Shown here one piece after another: positions 53,898 through 63,053 of a stretch of DNA of 64,000 bases. The first letter of the stretch is position 1. Each line of letters starts with the position of its first letter. Where the stretch lies: NCBI RefSeq assembly GCF_020595125.1, contig NZ_JACNMS010000004.1, positions 1 to 64,000 on the forward strand, read 5' to 3'. The notes under the pieces were generated by a model. It was given only the letters and a program-made list of their open reading frames with translations, ran no database searches and was not told the DNA's origin. The stretch comes from Jeotgalibacillus aurantiacus (lineage in GTDB: Bacteria; Bacillota; Bacilli; Bacillales; Jeotgalibacillaceae). The translations under genes and the position numbers were made by a program.

Positions 53898-53986
53898 ATA
53901 TAGCCCGTTTCCACTTTTCTGTGGCCGAGCGTTGAGTCAGCTGGCACTTTTTTGCTCCAAAGGAGTCTTCGGATGTCACCGGCACT
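53898..53986 (-). repeat. decayed palindromic element
   Basis: GTGGCCGAGCGTTGAGTCAGC and CCAAAGGAGTCTTCGGATGTC are recognisable as the reverse-orientation family. Arms barely pair (TAGCCCG against CCGGCAC). 53987-54060 shows nothing else. Confidence 0.65.
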
Positions 53987-54074
53987 CAAAAGTATAGTCA
54001 TTCATGTCCTTCTATTTAGGCGTGAAAACAGACATCTCTTTTTTCATTCGTACAAGAGTATAAAAATAGTCGTT

Positions 54075-54521
54075 TTATTCCTCTTCAAATATATAAGAAA
54101 CGGCTTTTAGTGCCTGGTCAGGTGTTTCGACTGTGACGGTTGCTTTTCTTGAGAGTTCCTTTAATGCGTGATGAAGCTTTTCCGGTCGAATCAGTATCAG
54201 TGGTTTTCCGGCTGTTAAGGCAGCGGAAGCGTCCATTGCGGTGTTCCACTGTTTATATTGTTCACCGAAAAGCGCGATGACCAGGTCTGCCTTTTGCATA
54301 AGTACCTGTGTACGGAGATTATTAAAAGCAGATGCAGCATCATCTTTGAAAACAGGTGAAGGCTGCTCACCGAGTATTTCCTCCCCGATCTGATCCGAGC
54401 GCTCGTGATTTTCCATCGGACCTGTGAAATGAAGAGTGTACGGCAGTTCCTTCGCTTTTTCCTTTAACTGTTTCCGCCAGTCACTGTGAATTTCTCCCGC
54501 AAGATAAATCGTCAGTTCCAT
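54075..54521 (-). CDS. ytoQ: YtoQ family protein
   Basis: 148 residues, Rossmann-like pattern: TIYLAGEIHSDWRKQL at the start, FTGPMENHERSD, LMQKADLVIALFGEQYKQWNTAMDA in the middle and KPLILIRPEKL late. This resembles nucleoside 2-deoxyribosyltransferase-like folds, and homologues are filed as YtoQ. No activity is known. Single-gene unit between the DUF84 gene (convergent) and a lipoprotein gene (divergent). Confidence 0.87.
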   Translation of the reverse strand: MELTIYLAGEIHSDWRKQLKEKAKELPYTLHFTGPMENHERSDQIGEEILGEQPSPVFKDDAASAFNNLRTQVLMQKADLVIALFGEQYKQWNTAMDASAALTAGKPLILIRPEKLHHALKELSRKATVTVETPDQALKAVSYIFEEE

Positions 54522-54672
54522 CTACATTCCTCCTCAAAATATGTCGCAATAGTCAAAGTATATCACGATAAAAAATAGGCTGGAAATAAGTTGCTCTTCC
54601 CAGGGGTTGTCAAAAGCCTCTATGAACAGTATGATGTTAAACGAATGCTTTAAAATTTCAGGAGGAAATACC

Positions 54673-55179
54673 ATGAAGAAATTCAGTTTATTAATCCTAT
54701 TACTCGCCCTTTCAGCTGTATTGGCAGCTTGTAATACAACTATAGAGGAACAAAGAGACAAGACACTTGAAGAAGTAGAGGCTGTATTTAATGCAGACCC
54801 TGAACGTGCGAACGAAGAAGCACAGGATCTCGAGTTCCACATTCCTTATTTCGCAGAAGTCGCTGAAGAAGCTGATCACAACATCGTCATTGAAAAAAGC
54901 AATGAAACCTACGTTCTTTTTCATCACCTGAACGAAGAAGCAGGCCAGGATGCGATCTATACAATGACAGAAGCCTCATCTGAAGAGTGGCTCGTCAACG
55001 AAACGTTCGAAGCCAACGACCAATTTGGCTACGTACTGCTCAGACAGATTGACGAAGAAGAATACGAACTTGTGACAGGCGTAAACCACGTAAAAGTCAC
55101 CACCGTAACAGACCTTCAAAACATCGCTGACAATGCCGAATGGATGATGGAAACAGCCCGTTCTGCCCAGTGGAAATAA
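54673..55179 (+). CDS. small lipoprotein of unknown function
   Basis: 168 residues. The signal peptide (MKKFSLLILLLALSAVL) ends in the lipobox AAC. The mature part is acidic: a helix (EEQRDKTLEEVEAVFNADPE), then strands with YVLFHHLNEEAG and FGYVLLRQIDEEEYELV. I do not recognise the family. GGAGGAAATACC precedes ATG 54673; the frame is open upstream to 54607 without a ribosome site. Own terminator. Confidence 0.82.
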   Translation: MKKFSLLILLLALSAVLAACNTTIEEQRDKTLEEVEAVFNADPERANEEAQDLEFHIPYFAEVAEEADHNIVIEKSNETYVLFHHLNEEAGQDAIYTMTEASSEEWLVNETFEANDQFGYVLLRQIDEEEYELVTGVNHVKVTTVTDLQNIADNAEWMMETARSAQWK

Positions 55180-55189
55180 CCATTCAAAG

Positions 55190-55226
55190 GAAAATGCCCA
55201 AAACCATTGGGCATTTTCTTTTTTTA
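55190..55226 (+). terminator. terminator after the small lipoprotein gene
   Basis: GAAAATGCCCA pairs TGGGCATTTTC, followed by TTTTTTT. Confidence 0.9.
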
Positions 55227-55351
55227 TTGCCCGATAACCAAAATAACCACAATAGAATCATCATGGTTCAGGGATCATAAAAACTTATCAGTCTGACTGC
55301 CGCTCGATTCAACCTGAATTTTAAAAAACATATAATAATAAACAAACCCGA

Positions 55352-55466
55352 GGGCCGACCTCATCCGAAGACTCCTGCGGCAGAGAAGCGACAGGTGAGA
55401 CAGCGTATTGCGTAGCAATAGCTGGCTCACCGCGCGGCCGCGGAAAGCGAAGGATGAGGACGGCCC
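55352..55466 (+). repeat. palindromic intergenic element
   Basis: 15-bp arms GGGCCGACCTCATCC (55352-55366) and GGATGAGGACGGCCC (55452-55466) with one mismatch; full core. 55227-55345 carries nothing recognisable. Confidence 0.92.
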
Positions 55467-55553
55467 GACTGCATATGAAAAATCATAAAGCCACCACTTT
55501 ACAAAACAAACAACTGTCTTTACACTAGTAAAAGTGTAAAGGAGAGGGCATTC

Positions 55554-56564
55554 GTGAAATGGCTTAGAAAAAAAGGAGTTTCATTATCCCTTAAAATATA
55601 CTTAATTGACGGCCTCAGTTACATGGCACTTGGGCTTTTCAGTTCCCTCATCATCGGACTCATAATCCAGACAATAGGAAATCAATTCTCTATTCCCTTT
55701 TTAACAGAAATGGGGACGCTTGCGATAACTCTTGCCGGTCCTGCCATTGGCGCAGCTGTTGCATATGGTCTAAAAGCGCCGCCACTAGTGCTGTTTGCCG
55801 CAGTTGTTACGGGAGCGGCAGGCTATTCACTTGGTGGTCCTGCCGGATCCTATGTGGCGGCACTTGTATCTGTTGAGATCGGTAAAATGGTCAGTCAGAC
55901 AACAAAGCTTGATATCGTCGTGACCCCATTCATTACGATTGCAACAGGGTATATCATTTCGGCGTTTGTTGGACCGGAGATTAATGAATTCATGCAGTCG
56001 ATCGGCAGCTGGATCAGCTGGGCAACGGAACAGCGTCCGATTGTAATGGGCATGCTTGTGGCCGGCATCATGGGACTTGCTCTTACAGCGCCAATTTCAA
56101 GTGCTGCGATTGCTCTGATGCTTGGACTCGATGGCCTTGCTGCAGGTGCTGCAACGATTGGATGCAGCGCGCAGATGATCGGTTTTGCAGTGGCGAGTTA
56201 TAAAGAGAATAAATGGGGTGGCCTGGTTGCACAGGGGCTTGGGACATCTATGCTTCAGGTTCCGAACATTATCCGAAATCCGCTCATCTGGATCCCTCCA
56301 ACCGTTGCAGGTGTTCTACTCGCACCGATTGGAACCGTTATTTTCCAAATGGAGAATTCACCTGAAGGAGCAGGAATGGGGACGAGTGGGCTCGTTGGGC
56401 AGATCATGACTTTTAATACGATGGGTTTTTCATTTCCCGTACTCGGTCAGGTTCTCCTGTTGCATATTATTGGACCTGCCGTTATAACCCTGTTACTATC
56501 TCATTACATGAGAAAAGCCCGTCTGATTAAAGAAGGTCAGATGAGGATTCATACAGGAGGATGA
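55554..56564 (+). CDS. PTS sugar transporter subunit IIC-like membrane protein
   Basis: 336 residues with about nine or ten hydrophobic segments and Gly-rich loops (GPAIGAAVAYGLKAPPLVLF, GAAGYSLGGPAGSYVAALVSVE). It belongs to the PTS_IIC_2-type family of stand-alone IIC proteins. No IIA or IIB gene is nearby, and transport by a classical PTS route is unproven. GTG start with AAAGGAGAGG upstream. Its stop precedes the better ytpP start by 5 nt, so the two are probably in one mRNA. Confidence 0.83.
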   Translation: MKWLRKKGVSLSLKIYLIDGLSYMALGLFSSLIIGLIIQTIGNQFSIPFLTEMGTLAITLAGPAIGAAVAYGLKAPPLVLFAAVVTGAAGYSLGGPAGSYVAALVSVEIGKMVSQTTKLDIVVTPFITIATGYIISAFVGPEINEFMQSIGSWISWATEQRPIVMGMLVAGIMGLALTAPISSAAIALMLGLDGLAAGAATIGCSAQMIGFAVASYKENKWGGLVAQGLGTSMLQVPNIIRNPLIWIPPTVAGVLLAPIGTVIFQMENSPEGAGMGTSGLVGQIMTFNTMGFSFPVLGQVLLLHIIGPAVITLLLSHYMRKARLIKEGQMRIHTGG

Positions 56565-56569
56565 AAAGA

Positions 56570-56887
56570 ATGAAAAAGCTTGAATCAATGGAGCAATTTA
56601 ATGAGTTGAAAAATAATGGTAAGCACATTTTTATGTTCTCAGCTGACTGGTGCCCGGATTGCCGTGTGATTGAACCGATTCTCCCTGAAGTGGAAGAAAA
56701 GTTTTCATCATTCACATTTGTTTACGTAGATCGTGATGATTTTATTGATCTATGTGCCGACCTTAGTGTTTTCGGTATTCCAAGCTTTGTAGCCTTTGAA
56801 AACGGTGAAGAGACGGGCCGTTTTGTGAGTAAGGACCGCAAGACGCAGGAAGAAATCGAGCATTTTGTAGAGAGTCTTCCTGCATAA
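56570..56887 (+). CDS. ytpP: thioredoxin-like protein YtpP
   Basis: About 105 residues, single thioredoxin fold. The redox site is FSADWCPDCRVIEPIL (CPDC, about residues 27-30), and the cis-Pro loop is FGIPSFVAFENG. CPDC differs from the CGPC of housekeeping thioredoxin. The ATG at 56570 has AGGAGG 9 nt upstream; an in-frame ATG at 56561 abuts that site. It follows the IIC-like gene and matches B. subtilis ytpP in gene order with ytpQ and ytpR. Confidence 0.9.
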   Translation: MKKLESMEQFNELKNNGKHIFMFSADWCPDCRVIEPILPEVEEKFSSFTFVYVDRDDFIDLCADLSVFGIPSFVAFENGEETGRFVSKDRKTQEEIEHFVESLPA

Positions 56888-56909
56888 ACAGATCATCGCC
56901 ATAAAAAAG

Positions 56910-56954
56910 TAAAGCCTGACGCAAAATGAATTCCTTTAGCGTCAGGCTTTTTTC
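56910..56954 (+). terminator. terminator after ytpP
   Basis: AAAGCCTGACGC pairs GCGTCAGGCTTT, followed by TTT. Confidence 0.9.
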
Positions 56955-57004
56955 ATGTACAATAGAATGCGGAGAAAAACCTGTTCAACTATTGGAGGGT
57001 TATC

Positions 57005-57814
57005 ATGGCAGAAAAAATGGACTCATTGAAAATGAGAAATAAATTGAAGGAACGACTTGAGCATCCGGTTCGTGTCATCACGTACGACCGTGAAAAGGAC
57101 CAGCTCAGAGTTGAAGATAAAGAAACGAAAAAAGGAATCGAAATTTCAATTCCGAGTGTCATCGGCAAATGGAATCAGAAAAAGGACCAGGCAGTTGAAG
57201 AAACCGCCTATTATGTTGAAGAAGCGCTTGCAGTGATGGGAAGAAAAGCGGCTGTTCAAAACCCTGAAAAGCATGTCCTGCCCGTGATTCGCTCGACTTC
57301 TTTCCCGACAGAAGCAAAAGAAGGCGTTTCATTTGTATTTGATGAGCATACTGCAGAAACGAGAATCTTTTATGCGATGGATCTTGGGAAAACATACCGG
57401 CTGATTGATGAACCATTCCTGAAAGATCAGGGCTGGACACATGCCCAAATGAAGGAAATGGCACTATTCAATGTCCGTTCCCTTCCAGCAGAGATGAAAC
57501 GGGATGAAGTGGCAGAGAATGTATTCTATTTCCTGAACTCGAATGACGGATATGATGCCAGCAGAATCTTAAATGACTCGTTTTTAAAAGAGATGGCTGA
57601 TAAAATAGAAGGCGAAATGACGGTTGCCGTTCCTCATCAGGACGTTCTGATCATTGGTGACATCCGCAATGAAACAGGGTATGATGTACTGGCTCAAATG
57701 GCCATGTCCTTCTTTGCAGCAGGGCATGTACCGATCACAGCTTTATCTTTCATGTACGAAGAAGGAGAACTGGAGCCGGTCTTTATCTTAGGAAAAAATA
57801 AACGCAGGGAATAA
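57005..57814 (+). CDS. ytpQ: DUF1444 family protein YtpQ
   Basis: 269 residues, soluble. It starts [17 protein letters not shown] and contains [34 protein letters not shown] and [19 protein letters not shown]. This is the DUF1444 family. No catalytic motif is known. ATG has GGAGGG 6 nt upstream. It is 12 nt before ytpR, so the pair is co-transcribed. Confidence 0.9.
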   Translation: MAEKMDSLKMRNKLKERLEHPVRVITYDREKDQLRVEDKETKKGIEISIPSVIGKWNQKKDQAVEETAYYVEEALAVMGRKAAVQNPEKHVLPVIRSTSFPTEAKEGVSFVFDEHTAETRIFYAMDLGKTYRLIDEPFLKDQGWTHAQMKEMALFNVRSLPAEMKRDEVAENVFYFLNSNDGYDASRILNDSFLKEMADKIEGEMTVAVPHQDVLIIGDIRNETGYDVLAQMAMSFFAAGHVPITALSFMYEEGELEPVFILGKNKRRE

Positions 57815-57826
57815 GGAGACAATCTG

Positions 57827-58438
57827 ATGAACGTATTTTATAACAAGCATGGTATTGGTGATGTAGTCCTCATTAAACTGAATGACACGCCACGTCATTC
57901 CAAAGCCTTTGAAAGAAAAGGCAATGTTGTTCAAATTAAAAACAATGAAACAAATGAAGTGACAGGCTATAACATTTTTGAAGCATCTTCAACTTTTTCA
58001 TACGATGCAGAAGGCGTAGTTGACATGGACGCTGAAAAACTTAAGCAAATCAATGAAGTGATCCAGCAGGCCGGATTTGACCATCAGATTGAGGCTGACT
58101 TCACACCGAAATTTGTTGTTGGCTACGTTGAAGAGATGGAAAAACACCCGAACGCTGACAAACTCAACGTTTGTCAGGTGAATGTAGGAGAAGAAAAGCT
58201 ACAGATCGTCTGCGGCGCACCAAACGTTGAAGCAGGTCAAAAAGTGGTTGTAGCCAAGCCGGGCGCTGTAATGCCGAGTGGCATGATCATTAAAGATGCA
58301 GAACTGCGCGGCGTTCCATCAAGCGGCATGATCTGTTCAGCCAAAGAACTTGCACTGCCTGACGCACCGGACAAAAAAGGAATCCTCGTACTCGAAGACT
58401 CCTACGAACCCGGTCAGGCATTCCCGTTGTCTAACTAA
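57827..58438 (+). CDS. ytpR: tRNA-binding-domain protein YtpR
   Basis: 203 residues. N-terminal DUF4479-type region (about 1-90) followed by an EMAP/tRNA-binding OB domain ([20 protein letters not shown], then [38 protein letters not shown]). It resembles the stand-alone tRNA-binding domain of PheT. A role in translation is probable but not proven. Forms an operon with ytpQ and ends in a strong terminator. Confidence 0.93.
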   Translation: MNVFYNKHGIGDVVLIKLNDTPRHSKAFERKGNVVQIKNNETNEVTGYNIFEASSTFSYDAEGVVDMDAEKLKQINEVIQQAGFDHQIEADFTPKFVVGYVEEMEKHPNADKLNVCQVNVGEEKLQIVCGAPNVEAGQKVVVAKPGAVMPSGMIIKDAELRGVPSSGMICSAKELALPDAPDKKGILVLEDSYEPGQAFPLSN

Positions 58439-58462
58439 AGTATTGTAAATTTTACTGCTGAT

Positions 58463-58499
58463 AAAGCCGGCTGGTGTAAATCTACACCGGCCGGCTTTT
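58463..58499 (+). terminator. terminator after ytpQ-ytpR
   Basis: AAAGCCGGCTGGTGTA pairs TACACCGGCCGGCTTT around AATC. Confidence 0.93.
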
Positions 58500-58522
58500 C
58501 TAATGACATTATTTTGTGGTCT

Positions 58523-58601
58523 ATCAACATATTGCTTAGTCCCATCAACATTTCAGCCCGGGTTTAATTATGTATCGACAGTATCATGAATATGATCAAT
58601 A
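58523..58601. repeat. possible 21-nt-period tract, ATCAACA type
   Basis: ATCAACA or ATCGACA/ATCAATA-like motifs start at 58523, 58544, 58574 and 58595 (steps 21, 30, 21). The 30-nt step matches the step in the 20987-21153 tract. Short, so the weakest case. Confidence 0.45.
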
Positions 58602-58718
58602 CATTCTATAAAACAATATTAATCGGGAAAATCCCCTATTCATCTTCAGTATTCTGTAACTTTTTCCACCTATTTCCGTCCAATGCATATAAAATAAGGA
58701 ATGAGGGAGGTTAGTTAA

Positions 58719-59834
58719 ATGAAAAAGCGTTTATTTTGTATAGGCCTAATTTTAATGCTGGCAGGATGTGGTCAATCTGTTCAAAACAACACTAATGGCA
58801 GTAATGAGGCTGTCGATGAGAAAGTGAATATAAATCCTACTGAGTTCGAGACAATTGAAGTGATTGATGGCAAAGCAGTCATTGGAGAACTTGAGGATAC
58901 GGGTAAAGTACCGGAGCAACCGGTCGAAATGATAGATGTCAGTGTTCTTTTAGGTGAATACTTTGAGGGTGAAACAGAGCGTAATCGTGCAGGGATCATT
59001 TATAACAAAAATGATGGGCCCAGACAAGGTATTTGGGTAGGTTTAAAAGAACCGGAAAAGTACTTAGAGCCACTAACAACTTATATGCAGAACTACGTTG
59101 ATCAGGGGAAAGTGCCATATGATGCAATACATTTTTATTATACCCCTTTTACACAGGAAGAATTAATTGAGCAAACAAATAGGGTAGCAGATGAACTTGA
59201 TAAAATAATCACTCAATATGAGAGTGCTAGTTATTCTATTAGTTCAGACATTGACACAGCAGAAACAATCATATGGCATAATTTTATCAGTGAAGAGGAT
59301 CAGAAAAAATTACAGTCACTTTTCCCTGATATTGAGATTGTGTTTGAAATTGAAGGAGAACCTGTCCCAGAAAATCCAGAAGACGCAGTCGTATGGCCTG
59401 AATCATTAGTTACTGAAGATCCTTCGTTAAAAGGGGAATATATATTCGAAGTAAATGAGGGATCGTTTTATGCAGTGGAGGTTGGCACTGTTGCTGGTGA
59501 ATTTTTCGGTGCAGTGGATTGGGTTTTCCCGAGAGCTGCTGAACAGCTTGAAGTCGGTCAGCGTGTTGAAGTGGCTAGTACAGGAATGATTCAAGAATCT
59601 TATCCTGGGAGCGGATCAGCAGTGGTCGTGACTGTTCTGCCTACCTATCACCCAAAAAATGCCGATAAAGCTGAAGCACAAGTCGTAAAAGAACTCGTTG
59701 ATGAAGCGTTACTGACAGAATTCCCGGTCAAAACAATCTCAGAGGTTAAATATGATGAAACAACTGATGAATGGACTGTGACAGTATTAAATAGCGATAA
59801 CGAAGAAGAATCTGTATTCATTATAAAGGATTGA
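58719..59834 (+). CDS. lipoprotein with C-terminal DUF3221-like domain
   Basis: 371 residues. The signal peptide ends LMLAGC near residue 17. The middle region (about 60-215) is unrecognised. From about residue 240 the pattern GSFYAVEVGTVAG, QLEVGQRVEVASTGMIQESYPGSGS fits the DUF3221 (YobA-like) beta domain. A further C-terminal part (KNADKAEAQVVKELVDEALL) is unknown. SD GGGAGG. It lies between ytpR and sftA and has no counterpart I know there in B. subtilis. Confidence 0.78.
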   Translation: MKKRLFCIGLILMLAGCGQSVQNNTNGSNEAVDEKVNINPTEFETIEVIDGKAVIGELEDTGKVPEQPVEMIDVSVLLGEYFEGETERNRAGIIYNKNDGPRQGIWVGLKEPEKYLEPLTTYMQNYVDQGKVPYDAIHFYYTPFTQEELIEQTNRVADELDKIITQYESASYSISSDIDTAETIIWHNFISEEDQKKLQSLFPDIEIVFEIEGEPVPENPEDAVVWPESLVTEDPSLKGEYIFEVNEGSFYAVEVGTVAGEFFGAVDWVFPRAAEQLEVGQRVEVASTGMIQESYPGSGSAVVVTVLPTYHPKNADKAEAQVVKELVDEALLTEFPVKTISEVKYDETTDEWTVTVLNSDNEEESVFIIKD

Positions 59835-60086
59835 TATCGAAGTTGAGAATTTTCTGCGTATATTCAAATCGCAGAGTCAGGTAAAGAGTAATTTCATTTA
59901 TTTAAGAACAAAACTCCTTGTCTTCTCAAGTTAGGGTCCAGTTTCATTCATATACACATGCAATCTTCTACAAAAAGAAACACTAAAATTATCGGCAGTA
60001 ATTTTTATCTTAATTACAGATTAATTGTAGCTTTTCAAATCAAGCTTCCAATTTTAGTATTTAATAATGATTGATACTATTGACCA
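59835..60086. other. 252-nt AT-rich gap, nothing recognised
   Basis: No ORF with a ribosome site, no strong stem and no clear periodicity was seen after the DUF3221 lipoprotein gene up to the repeat element. Confidence 0.5.
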
Positions 60087-60088
60087 AA

Positions 60089-60192
60089 GGGCTGGGACGC
60101 ATCCGCAGACTCCTGTGGAGGTGAAACCGACTGTGCGAAGCGCAGACGGGTTCACCGCCCGGCCACGGAAAGCGGAGGATGCGTCCCAGCCC
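60089..60192 (+). repeat. palindromic intergenic element
   Basis: Perfect 16-bp arms GGGCTGGGACGCATCC (60089-60104) and GGATGCGTCCCAGCCC (60177-60192), followed by GTTTTTT. The centre reads GTGAAACCGACTG...AGACGGGTTCACCGC, one of the shorter complete copies. Confidence 0.93.
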
Positions 60193-60219
60193 GTTTTTTA
60201 AAAAGCATATCATCATCCC

Positions 60220-60252
60220 ACCGCTCAGCCCAAAACCAGAGCGGTTTTTTAT
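60220..60252 (+). terminator. terminator hairpin upstream of sftA
   Basis: ACCGCTC pairs GAGCGGT with a 12-nt loop, followed by TTTTT. Confidence 0.7.
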
Positions 60253-60446
60253 TTTTCCAGATGACAATAGACACCCGAATACGAAACAAGTCACGCTCAC
60301 CCGTCATCCGATTTAACTAAATCATCAATTTCGACACGATTGTAGAGTAAAACCTGCTAAAATAGGGGAAGTGAGTGGATAGAACATCACATTTATACAA
60401 TAAAAAATCCTACTAAAAAGTAAGTAAGAAAAGAGTGGTTGTAAAG

Positions 60447-63044
60447 ATGAATTGGATTAAAAAAATATTATCAATCATTCAAAGCGATGAGGATGAATCT
60501 GTACAGGAACATAAGCCTGTTCACCCGCAACAGCGTATACAGCAAAAGGAATTAACGACAAGAATGACCTATCAGTATCCAAAAGGGGAGTTCCGTTTCC
60601 CGCTAATACCTGACGAGTCTTCTGTTAAAAGAACGCAGCCTGAGCGTAAATCTCAGCAGCAAAAGCAGGAGGCGGTCAAACCGGAACAGGAGCGGCCAAG
60701 AAAAGTTGAAAAAAGCCCAAATGCAGGACCTTTTCAGCCGACAGACGTACCTTCTCCTATTTATGGATTCAGGGAGCGTCCGAAGAAAAAGCCGGTGACT
60801 ATACATAGCGAGGAAATTGAATATGAGATTTCTTCTTTCAGCAAACATAAGGATCGCCCGGTTTCAGAGGACAAGCAGAATAAGGTGATTCACCTGAATG
60901 AGCAGAAAAAGGAACGGTCTTTGCATACACTGGTGAAACAGGAGTCTGATGTTAAAGACAATGCTGGAAATCAAGCCGAATCCTCAATGGAAGCGGAAGA
61001 GCCAGCTTCAGCACAAGAAACCGATGTTGAAACAAACCGTCCGGATATCGTGCTGCAGCACACTCAGACAGGAGCCGTGATGGTTGAGCGCAAAACTGAA
61101 GAAGCAGATTCAACGGATATAACAGAAGCAATTGAAATAGCAGATACGGTAGATAAGGCAGAAACAAACGAAATTGCAGATATAACAGAAAAAGCTGAAA
61201 CAACCGAAACAACCGAAACTGGTGAGGTTACTGACATTTCAGCGGAAACAACCGAAAACAATCCAGTTGCCGTACAAGAAACGGAATCAGAGAATAAGCT
61301 GGAAATCGTTTATGATGAGACGCAACATGACCTGAGTCATTCAGCTCAAGAAGCGAAAGAAGAACCAGAACCGGTTGCAAACACTGAATCAGCAACTGAA
61401 AAAACGGATACCAAAGATGAAAGGCCAAGAAGAAGGTCGGTGCCGTTTAATGTCATGATGCTGAATCAGGATCGCAGAAAGCAGACTCAAAAGCCGGCAG
61501 AGCCTGTCAGTCAGCCAGTGGCTGAGGAAAAGACGCCTGAAGCTCAGGAAGAAGCGCAACCTGTTTCAGAATCAGTGATTCAGCAGAGTGAAGAACAGGA
61601 TCAGGATCTTCCGTATTACGCTTTCCCATCGCAGGATCTTTTGCTTCCGCCCGTATTTAAAGAACGTGATGAAGAATGGCTGAATGCTCAGGCAGAGCTT
61701 TTAGATGAGACTTTGTTCCATTTCAATGTGAATGCCAAAGTGAAACATGTGACACAGGGACCATCCGTTACGAGGTTTGAATTGTTTCCTGAAAAAGGAG
61801 TTAAAGTCAGTAAAATTACGAGCTTAACCGATGATATTAAGCTCGGACTCGCAGCCAGAGATATCCGGATGGAAGCACCGATACCGGGGAAAATGGCTGT
61901 TGGCATTGAAATACCGAATCCGACGAGCCGTCCGGTTGCCTTAAGGGAGATTTTAGCCGATCCAGCTTTTACGCAATCGGACGCGACCCTGCCGGTAGCA
62001 CTTGGCCTTGATATTGAGGGTCAGCCGGTCGTAACGGATATCGGGAAAATGCCGCATGGTCTGATAGCCGGAGCTACCGGTTCAGGTAAAAGTGTATGTA
62101 TTAATTCCATTCTGGTAAGTCTTCTGTATCATTCTTCACCAGATGATTTGAAAATGTTATTAATTGACCCTAAAATGGTAGAGTTGGCACCATATAATCA
62201 TATTCCGCATCTGGTCAGCCCGGTTATTACAGATGTAAAAGCAGCAACGGCTGCACTAAAATGGGCTGTTGAAGAAATGGAAAGACGTTATCAGCTGTTT
62301 GCCCATTCAGGTGTCCGTGATATTAAGCGATATAATCAAAAAGTCAAAGAAGCCGGACATTATTCGCAAAAGCTGCCTTATCTCGTCATCGTCATTGATG
62401 AGCTGGCTGATTTGATGATGATGTCACCGGCAGACGTTGAAGAAGCCATTTGCCGAATTGCCCAAAAAGCGAGAGCGTGCGGTATTCATTTGCTGATCGC
62501 AACGCAAAGACCTTCTGTGGATGTCATCACCGGACTGATCAAGGCAAACGTACCAACCCGGATTGCGTTTTCTGTGAGCTCTCAGGTTGATTCACGTACA
62601 ATTATTGATTCATCCGGAGCGGAGCGTCTGCTCGGAAGGGGAGATATGCTGTTTCTTGAAAATGGTGCGTCAAAACCTGTCCGGCTTCAGGGCACCTTCG
62701 TTTCAGACGATGAAATTGATCAGGTAGTGGCACACGTACGTAATGAGAGAAAGGTATCGTACTTATTTGAGCAGGAAGAGCTTCTGGCGAAAGTTGATAT
62801 TCAGGACGAAGAAGATGAATTATTGCTTGAAGCCTGTGAATTTGTGATGAGTCATGGGGGAGCTTCCACATCGCTTTTACAGCGCCATTTTAGAATCGGC
62901 TATAACCGTGCTGCCAGATTGATTGATCAGATGGAAAAGCACGGCTGGATCTCTGAAGCAAAAGGAAGCCGTCCACGTGATGTCATGATGACAGGTGAAG
63001 ATCTGGAGCAGCTTCAGGAAACGGGTACAGGAAAGCAGCTATAA
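60447..63044 (+). CDS. sftA: DNA translocase SftA (FtsK/SpoIIIE family)
   Basis: About 865 residues. Unlike FtsK or SpoIIIE it has no N-terminal membrane helices. Residues 1 to about 390 are charged and disordered, with an acidic Thr/Glu/Ala/Ile repeat stretch near 225-275 (KAETNEIADITEKAETTET). The motor has Walker A GATGSGKSVCINS (about 541), Walker B VIVIDELADLMMM (about 650), and the C-terminal gamma winged helix (FVMSHGGASTSLLQRHFRIG) for DNA polarity reading. SftA clears DNA from the closing septum. Start set at ATG 60447; GTG 60435 is in frame. Confidence 0.95.
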   Translation: MNWIKKILSIIQSDEDESVQEHKPVHPQQRIQQKELTTRMTYQYPKGEFRFPLIPDESSVKRTQPERKSQQQKQEAVKPEQERPRKVEKSPNAGPFQPTDVPSPIYGFRERPKKKPVTIHSEEIEYEISSFSKHKDRPVSEDKQNKVIHLNEQKKERSLHTLVKQESDVKDNAGNQAESSMEAEEPASAQETDVETNRPDIVLQHTQTGAVMVERKTEEADSTDITEAIEIADTVDKAETNEIADITEKAETTETTETGEVTDISAETTENNPVAVQETESENKLEIVYDETQHDLSHSAQEAKEEPEPVANTESATEKTDTKDERPRRRSVPFNVMMLNQDRRKQTQKPAEPVSQPVAEEKTPEAQEEAQPVSESVIQQSEEQDQDLPYYAFPSQDLLLPPVFKERDEEWLNAQAELLDETLFHFNVNAKVKHVTQGPSVTRFELFPEKGVKVSKITSLTDDIKLGLAARDIRMEAPIPGKMAVGIEIPNPTSRPVALREILADPAFTQSDATLPVALGLDIEGQPVVTDIGKMPHGLIAGATGSGKSVCINSILVSLLYHSSPDDLKMLLIDPKMVELAPYNHIPHLVSPVITDVKAATAALKWAVEEMERRYQLFAHSGVRDIKRYNQKVKEAGHYSQKLPYLVIVIDELADLMMMSPADVEEAICRIAQKARACGIHLLIATQRPSVDVITGLIKANVPTRIAFSVSSQVDSRTIIDSSGAERLLGRGDMLFLENGASKPVRLQGTFVSDDEIDQVVAHVRNERKVSYLFEQEELLAKVDIQDEEDELLLEACEFVMSHGGASTSLLQRHFRIGYNRAARLIDQMEKHGWISEAKGSRPRDVMMTGEDLEQLQETGTGKQL

Positions 63045-63053
63045 ACGCTTTAT

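Noticed and set aside
61064-61428. Low-complexity antisense ORFs opposite the sftA linker
   Set aside because: Reverse readings of the acidic repeat linker; not independent genes.
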